DNA of 64,000 bases. Origin: Schizochytrium sp. TIO01 (taxonomy: Eukaryota > Sar > Bigyra > Thraustochytrida > Thraustochytriidae). The DNA is taken from contig SMSO01000032.1 of NCBI GenBank assembly GCA_004764695.1, forward strand, positions 7,832,668 through 7,896,667, given 5' to 3'. Numbering within the stretch: the stretch's first letter is position 1; the number at the start of each line of letters is the position of its first letter. The translations under genes and the position numbers were made by a program. Below are positions 12,745 through 21,682 of the stretch, one piece after another. The notes below the pieces were generated by a model. The model was not told the origin of the DNA. It worked only from the letters and a program-made list of their open reading frames with translations, and made no database searches.

Positions 12745-13974
12745 ATGATGCGAAATGTGGCAACAGCTTCTTCTCGCATTGTGCGATCTGCTTCAAGCAC
12801 CGCGCGCAATGTCGCAGGTCGCCGCCCAAGACCCTTCTCCACCTCCCGGGAAGCTCCTCGCGTGACCGCTCAGAATCTGCGTCCTAAATCCCAATTTTCG
12901 CTTCCGCAACACGAACTTTTTGGTCGCAGCCTCAGCAAGGTGGACACTCGTGAGTTCTCTGCCTCGCCAGCCGCGGCCAGAGCCTCGAGTGACCCAGCCC
13001 CGGCCATGGATGACCTCAGCGATGGATACTACCTTCCCCTCAAGTACCGCAAACGCGAGACCCGAATGCGCTACGAACTAGGTCAAGAACTTGGTCGAGG
13101 CCATTATGCAATCGTTTACGAAGCGCTTGACCACAAGACTAACCAAAAGGTTGCCGTCAAAGTCATGGATAAACGCTCTGCACCTCGCGAGATTTGCCAG
13201 AATGAGTTGCGTATCCTTGAGGAAATCAGTGCCAGTGGCCGCCACCACCGCATTACCCCCATCAAAGATGTTTACGAAGACAACCGTCACCTCTACTTTG
13301 TGCTTGAGCTCATGCGTGGTGGTGATTTCTTTGAGCGAGTCTCCACTTCTGGTCGTATCCCGGAACGCGAGGCTGCTGCGGTGGTCCGTAAGCTTTGCTT
13401 CGCCCTAAACGCACTTCATGAGCATGGTATCCTTCACCGTGACGTTAAGCTTGAAAACCTTCTTCTTGAAGGCCAACTTCCTCACGAAGAGAAGGATGAG
13501 CATGAGGACGAGGCTTTCAAGCTTGCTGACTTAGGCTTTGCAAAGCGCTTTGAGGACTCGGACGCTTTTAAAAACCCTGCCGGAACTATTGGCTACGTCG
13601 CACCGGAAGTGCTCCGTGACCGCCATTACTCCCCAGCTTGCGACGTCTGGTCTGCAGGCATTGTGCTCTACATTCTTTTGGCAGGGTACCCTCCCTTTCC
13701 TCATAAACCTGGTGTTGATGTGTCGCGCATGAGTGTTGAAGAACAGCTTGAGGTAGAGCTTGAAGCCATCGAGTATGGACGTGAGCCTACACGCTGGCGA
13801 GCTCATCTCCAGAAAGGTGTATGGCGTGACATCGACCCTGGTGCGAAGTCGTTGGTTTCCCGCATGCTTCGTGTGGACCCTGCTAAGCGTTACACCACTC
13901 AACAGGTCTTAAATGACCCCTGGGTGCTTCGTAACACCAAGCATCGTCAAACCGAGTACCTCAACTTTGAGTAA
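12745..13974 (+). CDS. CAMK-like Ser/Thr kinase, probably mitochondrial
   Basis: Predicted protein kinase of 409 residues that phosphorylates Ser/Thr with ATP; substrate unknown. I start at 12745 (context GAAAATGATG) because the protein then opens with a typical mitochondrial presequence: Arg/Ser/Ala-rich, no acidic residue before about residue 36, and a cleavage-like RPFSTS at 29-34. A second, REFSAS, lies at 69-74. An upstream in-frame ATG at 12664 would bury this signal. The kinase domain spans about 110-395: glycine loop GRGHYAIV (117-124), VAVK lysine 139, likely helix-C Glu154, HRD 231-233, Asn238, DLG 262-264 in place of DFG, and GTIGYVAPE. The APE region and the C-lobe LLAGYPPF resemble CAMK kinases. 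I see no calmodulin-binding tail. The kinase call is firm; the location is inferred. Confidence 0.93.
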   Translation: MMRNVATASSRIVRSASSTARNVAGRRPRPFSTSREAPRVTAQNLRPKSQFSLPQHELFGRSLSKVDTREFSASPAAARASSDPAPAMDDLSDGYYLPLKYRKRETRMRYELGQELGRGHYAIVYEALDHKTNQKVAVKVMDKRSAPREICQNELRILEEISASGRHHRITPIKDVYEDNRHLYFVLELMRGGDFFERVSTSGRIPEREAAAVVRKLCFALNALHEHGILHRDVKLENLLLEGQLPHEEKDEHEDEAFKLADLGFAKRFEDSDAFKNPAGTIGYVAPEVLRDRHYSPACDVWSAGIVLYILLAGYPPFPHKPGVDVSRMSVEEQLEVELEAIEYGREPTRWRAHLQKGVWRDIDPGAKSLVSRMLRVDPAKRYTTQQVLNDPWVLRNTKHRQTEYLNFE

Positions 13975-14509
13975 AACCCAGCATTTCTAGCTACTCTATG
14001 CTCATTAAACATAGACATAGGATCGATGTGATTTCTGGTCTCGCTCAATGTTGGTTAGTTTCTGCCCCTCTCCTCATCTTCATCATCCTGAATCTATTTT
14101 GCATGTTGTCACAATAATTTGGTGCCCCATGTGAACTGGAATCTGTATCTGCTGACGAAATAGCAAGAAGTCAATAATGAGAATACGAATCTCTTGGCTT
14201 GCTTTTCCGTCTTTTTAAATGAATCTGCAGGAAAAAGTAACCATAACTAGGTTCAGCCTAGCGCAGCAAGTAGTCATGGGCAGCTGATGTCTTTTGCTGC
14301 TCATTCATTTGCAACTGTACATGGTTGCTTGTCTCGCGGTTTCTCCCTTTTCTTTGTGAATGATAATCAAACTCAAAAGTCGAAAGTCCGTTCTTAGCAG
14401 CACAGCTAGGTGTGCTTCTTTAGATCAATCTCTCGCCAAAACAAAGTGGAAATTGTTGTTTTCTTTTTCTTTTCTTTATCCCCTGTGATTTACTTTCTTT
14501 CCCACAGAC

Positions 14510-14641
14510 ATAGAGTTTCTTTCAATCAACACGGTCAAAAGATACGATCCCTCCTTTCCTATCCTTAGTCTAGGACTAGTCCTGCATTGATCAAGATGCC
14601 TTCAAGCGATGGTTTCCTCGCCTCAGTCCTTAATTCTCTTT
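14510..14641. repeat. Duplicated element, copy 1
   Basis: This copy aligns over about 130 bp with 14828-14959. A 35-base core near 14581-14615 is identical in both apart from its flanks. It contains the palindrome GGACTAGTCC and a short bulged stem (AGCGA...TCGCCT). It could be a duplicated regulatory or RNA element, or an old repeat fragment. Confidence 0.8.
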
Positions 14642-14827
14642 AGATTTCACATCTTTATTTATTGTTATACTACTCTGATTTTGTTTTGATATCAAATGAA
14701 AGATCGGTTCTTGTACTTAAATCTTAGTACGAACCTAGAGTAATCACTGTGATAGCATGTGAACATCGTGTCTCTTGTGTGAAATAGAACTACCTACTAT
14801 AATCTGCCATTACATCAAAGCACACAT

Positions 14828-14959
14828 GTAGAGATTCTTTCAATCAACATGGTCAATAGATACAATTTCTTCTACCTTATCCTTAGTCTAGGACCAGCCC
14901 TGCATTGATCAAGATGCCTTCAAGCGATGGTTTTCCTCGGCTAGTCCTTATTCTCTTTG
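14828..14959. repeat. Duplicated element, copy 2
   Basis: Second copy of the element at 14510-14641, same orientation, offset 318 bp. Substitutions cluster in the 5' half. The core TGCATTGATCAAGATGCC and the following block are conserved, and the bulged stem is retained with different flanking bases (AGCGA...TCGGCT). Confidence 0.8.
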
Positions 14960-15242
14960 TACAATTGATGCAATCGATACACTTGACTTCCCAATATTGC
15001 ATTCATCTTTTTTATTTATGATTCAACAACCTTTGAGCACTTGCTGAGAGGCAGACAAAGGCAAAAGATGTACTATCATAAACTTCACTACATGTCAAGG
15101 AGAAAAATAGAATACAACATGACTGTCTGTATATTGCTCAGGCTGAAATTTGCTTGGTTAATTTAATACTCCTGTGCTTGCTGACAAAGCATTAAACAGA
15201 TTATAGACGAGACTCAGTTTTAATGTTGCTTAGTTATCAATA

Positions 15243-15244
<2 letters not shown>

Positions 15245-15290
<46 letters not shown>

Positions 15291-15295
15291 GTTGA
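15245..15295. repeat. (ATTG)n microsatellite
   Basis: About twelve ATTG units in tandem, ending in GGTTGGTTG variants. Confidence 0.9.
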
Positions 15296-15719
15296 TTTGT
15301 GTGATTGTTTCAAAAACGTTTTACTGACAAATTTGTGAAATTTGTGAACAGCCTAGGCAACAAGTACAACATCATCATGTACCTCCTTATAACAAAATCC
15401 AGTTCAGAAACTTACAATGCCAAATGCAAAGAGCAAAGACGCAAGGAAATAACGCCCCTCAAGTTGGCGTACTAACGACGTACCATTGGCAAACAGTACT
15501 TAACAGGTCCAAGGTCAACCTAAGAGTTTATTTGAAGCAAACAATGTAAAGTTTAAGGACATCAATGCTTAGTTTGAGGATCAGCTATGACTTCTTCTCC
15601 ACTACGAAGCATATATGCATGTTTCAGGAGTATTGGAAATATCGATTAGCAAGACGCATCACTCAACGTGGTGGTTAAACAAAAAAAAGTATCAAAAGTC
15701 AAGAAAAATCTTTAAGAAC

Positions 15720-16555
15720 TTAGTTCTCGTACACGAAGCTCTCGAGGGGAGACTTGTAGTTGTTGAGGCCCTCAGGGAACCAGAGAGCGAGCTCAGCCTT
15801 GGCAGACTCGACGGAGTCAGAGCCGTGGAAGCAGTTGCGGCCGATATCAATGGCGAAGTCAGCGCGGAGGGTACCGGGGGCAGAGTCCTTGGGGTTGGTG
15901 GCACCGAGCATGACACGGCCGGTCTTGACGGCATCATCACCCTCCCAGGCCATGGCGACAACGGGGCCGCTCATCATGTAGGAGATGAGGGAGGGGAAGA
16001 AGCCCTTGCTGGAGAGGTCAGCGTAGTGCTTCTCGAGGTGCTCCTTGCTGGGGGTCATCATCTTGAGGCCCACGAGCTTGAAGCCCTTGCGGGAGAAACG
16101 GTTGATGACCTCGCCGGTGAGACCGCGCATAACGCCGTCCGGCTTGATCACTATTTAATAGTACAAATTATTCCACATTAGATACACAAATGCTCAAATT
16201 TGGGCATCAAGAAGAAACAATGACACAACAAGTTTTTACGAGCAAAAAAGGTACAAGGGAGCGTTTTGTCAGTTAGTTTTCAGATGCCCTGTTACAGACA
16301 CAACTCTCATCAGGTGATCATCCAATTCGTCTACATCGCTGATTCTCGGCACAGAGAGCTTGCTATAATGAAAGAAAGTAGTTACGTCCGCCACACGTTA
16401 TTCTATTCTTTCCTGTCAAGCCGCGTCATGAACATTTCGCTTTCAGCCACTCATCTTGCGCAAGGCATCCAGCAAGGCAGAAGGAAACATGCACGCGCTA
16501 GGGACAACCACAATACTAGTTACTTACTGATGTATGTCTGCTCGCGCTCCGTCAT
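15720..16555 (-). CDS. Nucleoside diphosphate kinase (two exons)
   Basis: Transfers the terminal phosphate of an NTP to an NDP through a phosphohistidine, balancing nucleotide pools; normally a cytosolic hexamer. The long frame lacks the family N-terminus and begins at a non-ATG codon just after an intron acceptor. A short first exon at 16555-16528 (ATG ACG GAG...) ends at a perfect GTAAGT donor. Joined to 16150-15720 it gives exactly 152 residues starting [15 protein letters not shown]. This matches the usual family length, with canonical numbering: Lys12, Arg88, Arg105, Asn115 and active-site His118 in NCFHGSD. Third codon positions are almost all G or C, unlike neighbouring genes, which suggests high expression. 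The gene converges on the upstream kinase gene. Confidence 0.97.
16151..16527 (-). other. Intron of the nucleoside diphosphate kinase gene
   Basis: A 377-bp GT-AG intron with donor GTAAGTAAC at 16527 and acceptor ...TTAAATAG ending at 16151. It splits the Met10 codon after its first base. It is the only intron in the window whose boundaries are fixed by protein alignment. Confidence 0.93.
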
Positions 16556-18788
16556 TTTGCTTGGGGGGGTGAAGCTTGTTGCTTGCTGGTGATGCTGCGA
16601 GTCGTCTCCAATGATGCGAATCTGCTGGACCTCGTTGCTTCTTGCTTTCTTTTCAATTTCTCAATTTCTCAATTTCTCTTCTTCTTCTTCTTCTTCTTCT
16701 CCTTCTTTCCTCCACTGATTAAGTACATGATATGTTATACTCTACCAGTGATGACACAGTACTCTTCTTGTTCTGATCCAACAAGGGTGATGGTGTGATG
16801 GCCCTAATGTAAACACTAGGAGCGACTGTACTAGAACTCAGATACTGCTCTTAGCAACTGTATGGCTTTCATTTAAAAGTCGGTCTTTCGTGCTGCGTTT
16901 TAATCAATCCACTACCACTACCACTTATTAGCAGACTCATTACGGTATTTGGATAAGTTTTAATACAGAGACAGATGGAATCCTGAGACAACTACTTTGT
17001 ATACCTAAGTAGCACTACTAGGTACTATTATCCTACTAGTACCACTTGTGCAGCTCCTAGGGATTTCCTATCTAATACTCTAAAAGAAAACCCAGCTTAC
17101 TGTACTTACCATGACACCTTAAGCTAGGATGTCTCTCCGCCACAAAATCTTCTATCGCCTTATTTTATTTGCATAGCAAAAACTATAGTACTAACACGGT
17201 ACTGTAGCTTGGATACTTTCAGAAAATCAAAGAAGAGAAGAATTAGGATACGTCAATTAGATCTTTATCTTCACAGTGTTGTACTAGGTTTTGATGAAGG
17301 CCTGGCTTCTTTCTCACTAACGCTACCTCTTACCTTGGTAGTGCTAGCGGGATGGTCAGTTGTTGATCACAGTAGTAGTAGCATATGCCGATTGTATACT
17401 TTTTGTAACATAGCATGACGAATCTTGCTAGGGAATCATAATTGTTAGTACGCGTACTAGGTAGGCCTCGATATAAATATCCATTAAAACAGCACCATTG
17501 TAATACCACTCATGCTTAGTCGAAAACAGAATATATGGCTATTTAGACGGATACACTTCCAGTGGTATCATCATGATATTTAGAATGGAAGAATATACAA
17601 CATACTAGGTTTGCAGTCTGTACTTGAACATCATCAGCCAGAAATTTATGATTTTAAAGAAGAAAAAAATGAAATTTTCCCTCCCATACTTTGTATTGAT
17701 AGCTATTGATACCATACGTACAAATGGATTCAATCTTCATTGCCCCAGAATTTCATCTTTCGCTGTTGTCATCATTCACGTGATAATTTGCTTGTCAAGG
17801 TCTACAGCTAAATGTTATACTGCTACCTTCTGAGGCGAAAACAATGTTCTGAAAGACTGTCTTCGTCTATTCTCCTTTGGAATGCATCGTAGTGAAAGTA
17901 TCAATTTAACTTATGAAGGCGCGCATATACCCATGATACGAGATACTCAATATATCCTAAACGCATGATGCAAATCGTGGATTGATTTCATTACAAGCTC
18001 TATTCGTCCTAAGGCGGCGAAACTTTAGATTTCATCATCAGATCACTCTTAAAGGTACTACCGAACCCCTTATTTTCTAAACGAGATGTCTAGAATTAGC
18101 CATATGCCTTCTTTTGCCACTGTTAGCAAAATGTTGATACACTCCCAAATATTTTCTACAAGATCTCTTTTGCTTTCGTCGGAGAATAAAAGACTGTATT
18201 TCCTGCAGGCCTACATACCACTAGATATGTCATAGGGGAAATGGTAATTACACTACTAAAACTGCGATTACTAGTAAGAACAACCCATTTTGATCTGCCT
18301 GCTGCTTCGCCGATTTACTTCATCAAGCAGAAGCTCGACTCGGACCTCGGGGACGGGGTTGAAGAGTTTCCTTGGGCTAGATTTGTAGGTTGCACGCTCA
18401 GGAAGCTTAGGACGTCTTAGAGGGGTCTCTCTGGCTCAAGCATCTTTATAAAGAAGCTCTGACACGGGAAGGAAGGACTTGGAGCTTCGGCTCAAACACG
18501 TAGGCGATAACCGCGGTACATCAGCTCATCTTCAGTACAATCGCAACTGTCACAACCAAACCCTTCAACTAGGCAATCAATTCCGTTGTATTAGATCAAA
18601 TAGCAAGTTTGGCACTTCAATCTATTTCATTAATCTCAACTATCAGGGCAACGCTTTAGCATTATCCTGGAGTCCCAGGACTTGTTGTGCATAGAATACA
18701 GATCGTGAGACACAGGGGGATATCTGGCTTCGCTACATCTCAGCCTTTTCTTCGGCCTCCTCTTCTTTAAACCTAGCCGAGGCAAATC
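16556..18788. other. Spacer between divergent genes
   Basis: No gene is supported. It holds a CTT microsatellite at about 16677-16702, preceded by three TCAATTTC units, and many TAGTAC/GGTACTA-type short motifs around 17000-17050. Its left end should hold the promoter of the nucleoside diphosphate kinase gene; I see no clear core element. Confidence 0.5.
16677..16702. repeat. (CTT)n microsatellite
   Basis: About eight CTT units next to three direct TCAATTTC units, roughly 120 bp upstream of the nucleoside diphosphate kinase start. Confidence 0.85.
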
Positions 18789-20753
18789 ATGTTGAGGCTT
18801 AGTCGCCTAGCATCGGTGAGAGCCAATGATCATAACAGCTTTAGGCGTTGTGGTATGCGCTTCTTGGTGCTTACAACGAAAACCCCACGCCCTGAAGATC
18901 TCAAAATAAATTTACACCTTTTCAGAAATAAAGACGAGCTACTGGGTGTTCGACAACTTTCTTATAAAGCAAAGAATTCCACTCACGAGGTTAGCAATAG
19001 ATACATAGACGCCACGCATGGGTCACCCTTGCGAACTCGGAGTTTCTGCTCGCGCCCTACTTCAAACTCTTCAAACCCTGAAGACTCTCATAAAACAGAG
19101 ATGGAAAAGTCAAGCGAAACAACACAATCAAGCTCTCCCCAACAAGCAAGGTCGCCTCTTTCATATATGCCATCTCCAACCCCCTTCACTAGATCGAACC
19201 CGGCTTCATCTTCAATACCTGGTGACTCTGCTCGCGACCCGCCTAGGAATAACGCGATAAAACGCCCTGAAGGTGCATATTCCTCGCGCATCCCACTTCC
19301 AAGTTCATGGATTGCCTCAATTCGAGCAGTTGTAGAGACCCTCGCTCCCGAAGAAATTCGCAAAACCCTTTTGCGTCGTATGGTCATGTTACGTTCGGGG
19401 GGGAACTCAAGCACTTCTGGCGGATCTTCCGCAAGCTCATCACGGGCACACGCTTCAGGCGTAGCTGCACTTTATGAAGGTGAAACGTATGACTCATTAA
19501 GAGACACCATCCGACGACTTGACTCATCGATGCAATACAAGGAGTATCATACACTTCGCTGGAGTGCGGGCTTTCTAGCTTTACTTATTTGCCTCATGTA
19601 CTACTTCCGGGATGAGCTCAAGGGATGGTTTGGCACAACCAGTGCTGACATCACTAGCCGCACGCTTGGAGACGAAAGTGTACAACGGGAGGCTCAAAAT
19701 TTAGCTCAGGGTGTTGTTTACCAACTTCTCAACGATGCACATGCTCTGCGTCTGACAACTGAGTTCTTGAATGAACTTTTAGAAAGAGAACATACTAGGC
19801 GCGCAGTACTAGACCTCCTTGCCAGTGTTGCAGCACGTGAAGAGACACAAACCTTGCTGCATAATCTATTTGTGCATATTATGACTCAGCCCGCTTTTGT
19901 AGAGCAGACTAGTCTTTTCGTCCAGGATGTCCTTGCGCGTGAGTCCACAAAGATTGCTCTTCGGGATCTCTTTGCTGCACTTTTTGCTGATGAGGAAGCT
20001 CAACAACTTATGGCAGACTTTTTCCAACATGTTATTAATACAGACACGTTTCGTGATAGTGTATACCAACTTGGAAAAGATACTACTCATGATCTTCTCA
20101 ATAATCGAGAAATATCTCAGCATGCTGTAGTGTGGGTTCAAGATGTACTTGGTGAACCTGACTTACACTCTAAAGCAGGTGACGCAATTTGGGGAGCAAT
20201 CACCTCTACTTTCATTCCTGGATTTCTCGGTGGGGGTTCTAAAAAGAAAGACATGGTGAACATTGATGAAGCAATCGAAAGCTTACGTCGAGACCGAGCA
20301 GAGGCTACTTCCCAAGGGACAATGGAAAAAAATAAAAAATCTCCACCCTCCTCACTCGGCGGGACCTCGAGTATGCCCAGTTCTAGCAACAGCACCCATA
20401 TTAATACTACCAATAGCAATAGTTCCAGCAATACCAGTAGTAGTAGCACCGTTTTAAGCTCATCCAGTATCTCAAGCACAACACTTGGAGGCTCAAGTGT
20501 ACCTGGGGATATTCCCGATGAATTTAGGCGTGAAGATATACCTCCGCCGAGGTCAAAGGTTCCACCTCGCACAGTTAGCTCCGCACCAATGTCTTCCAAT
20601 TTTAATGTTAACATTAGTAGTAGCGAAAAGACCGCCAAGTTACCAGTGCTTGGTAAATCTCGCTCAGATCTCAGCCAGTCCGAAGTTCCAGTCTTTGTAG
20701 CGGCGGAAGCTGCTGCCGAGGCCGCTGTTGGTGCCCCTTCAGAAAGCCCTTAA
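18789..20753 (+). CDS. Mitochondrial-like membrane protein with 18-residue helical repeats
   Basis: Unknown protein of 654 residues. The N-terminus (MLRLSRLASVRANDHNSFRR) is basic and lacks acids, and LRTRSFCSRP follows at 81-90, both consistent with a mitochondrial presequence. A Ser/Pro-rich linker leads to one transmembrane segment at about 258-274, ending in a Tyr-Tyr-Phe-Arg collar. From about 305 to 458 there are roughly nine amphipathic units of 17-19 residues with the loose pattern L..LL...E....L..L. The C-terminal 180 residues are low-complexity Ser/Asn/Thr and then Ala/Glu. I recognise no named family. The layout suggests an inner- or outer-membrane protein with a helical-repeat scaffold on one side. 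It is intronless, and the ATG is in frame with everything downstream. Confidence 0.85.
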   Translation: MLRLSRLASVRANDHNSFRRCGMRFLVLTTKTPRPEDLKINLHLFRNKDELLGVRQLSYKAKNSTHEVSNRYIDATHGSPLRTRSFCSRPTSNSSNPEDSHKTEMEKSSETTQSSSPQQARSPLSYMPSPTPFTRSNPASSSIPGDSARDPPRNNAIKRPEGAYSSRIPLPSSWIASIRAVVETLAPEEIRKTLLRRMVMLRSGGNSSTSGGSSASSSRAHASGVAALYEGETYDSLRDTIRRLDSSMQYKEYHTLRWSAGFLALLICLMYYFRDELKGWFGTTSADITSRTLGDESVQREAQNLAQGVVYQLLNDAHALRLTTEFLNELLEREHTRRAVLDLLASVAAREETQTLLHNLFVHIMTQPAFVEQTSLFVQDVLARESTKIALRDLFAALFADEEAQQLMADFFQHVINTDTFRDSVYQLGKDTTHDLLNNREISQHAVVWVQDVLGEPDLHSKAGDAIWGAITSTFIPGFLGGGSKKKDMVNIDEAIESLRRDRAEATSQGTMEKNKKSPPSSLGGTSSMPSSSNSTHINTTNSNSSSNTSSSSTVLSSSSISSTTLGGSSVPGDIPDEFRREDIPPPRSKVPPRTVSSAPMSSNFNVNISSSEKTAKLPVLGKSRSDLSQSEVPVFVAAEAAAEAAVGAPSESP

Positions 20754-21682
20754 TTTAGCTATTGATAAATCGTAACCGTTCATATGTAGCCTATCAAAAC
20801 CATAAAGCCTTGACCTTGTTCTCTGTTATGTAGTAGAAACCTCTCCTTATCAGCCCAGATCTTCTTCTCATTCTATCTGCATTTGAGTCAACCTCCTTTT
20901 AAAATTAACTTTCATGAATTGGTACTGTGATATCATACAACGATGTGCACTCTGGACATGACGCCTTCGTATAGTTTGACGGACACCGATACTTTCAAGT
21001 TGGAAAACTGTTTGGAGTTGTATTGAGACGTATTGTTCGTATTTAGAGATCCTTAGTATATCGCTGAACTCAGAAGTAGTTTAGTGGTACTGTCGAATGC
21101 CATTTATTTGAATGAATTTATGTTCATATGAGTAGTTAGCTGAAGTAAAAGCTCACTCGCTGCTTAGCAACAAGAACAATATCTGTTAGATTACACAGAC
21201 AAAGAACTACCACTCATGTAGACACTTGGAAAATAAATATTCACCGGAGAATCCATAAAATTTTGACTGACTGAATGTTAAACTAGATTTCCTTTTCACA
21301 GTCTGTTAGAAGCATACCATTAAGTATGTTTTGACTTGAGAGAAAAGGATTGTAGTAGCCCAGTAATGAGTGATTGTTCTGGCTTTGGTTTGTACCTTTT
21401 CTTGGTAAGAGTTACTACCTCTAACTATTAGTATTAGTACCCACTACTACTTTGTATGTATAGTATTGATTGTAGGTTCATCTTATAGTAGAACTCTAAA
21501 TTGGAGGATACTATTGGTGATCTTAACAAACAGTTTTGCTCGAATCGTTTTGGATTTCAACAAACTCTCAGTTCTTCGTAGAAGCCTTACAAACGGTTGG
21601 GATCAGCCGAGGTCCATCAAGGGTATAAGATCGATTCTCTGCTGCCGCTGACCAAGTCTTCAGTCTTCGCGACACACTGACG
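20754..21682. other. Spacer
   Basis: AT-rich 3' flank and 5' flank of two tandem plus-strand genes. No gene is seen. The 22-base stretch at 21362-21383 recurs with one mismatch at 34283-34304. Confidence 0.6.

Larger units (their letters stand above)
13975..15719. other. Spacer with a duplicated 130-bp element
   Basis: Between the kinase and the convergent nucleoside diphosphate kinase gene I see no reading frame worth calling. It holds two diverged copies of a 130-bp sequence (14510-14641 and 14828-14959) and an ATTG microsatellite. Confidence 0.6.

Noticed and set aside
15615-16181. 188-codon plus-strand frame over the NDP kinase gene
   Set aside because: It is open because the real minus-strand gene has extreme GC-rich third positions. 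The translation (Gly/Ala/Val/Glu/Leu-rich) has no family resemblance.
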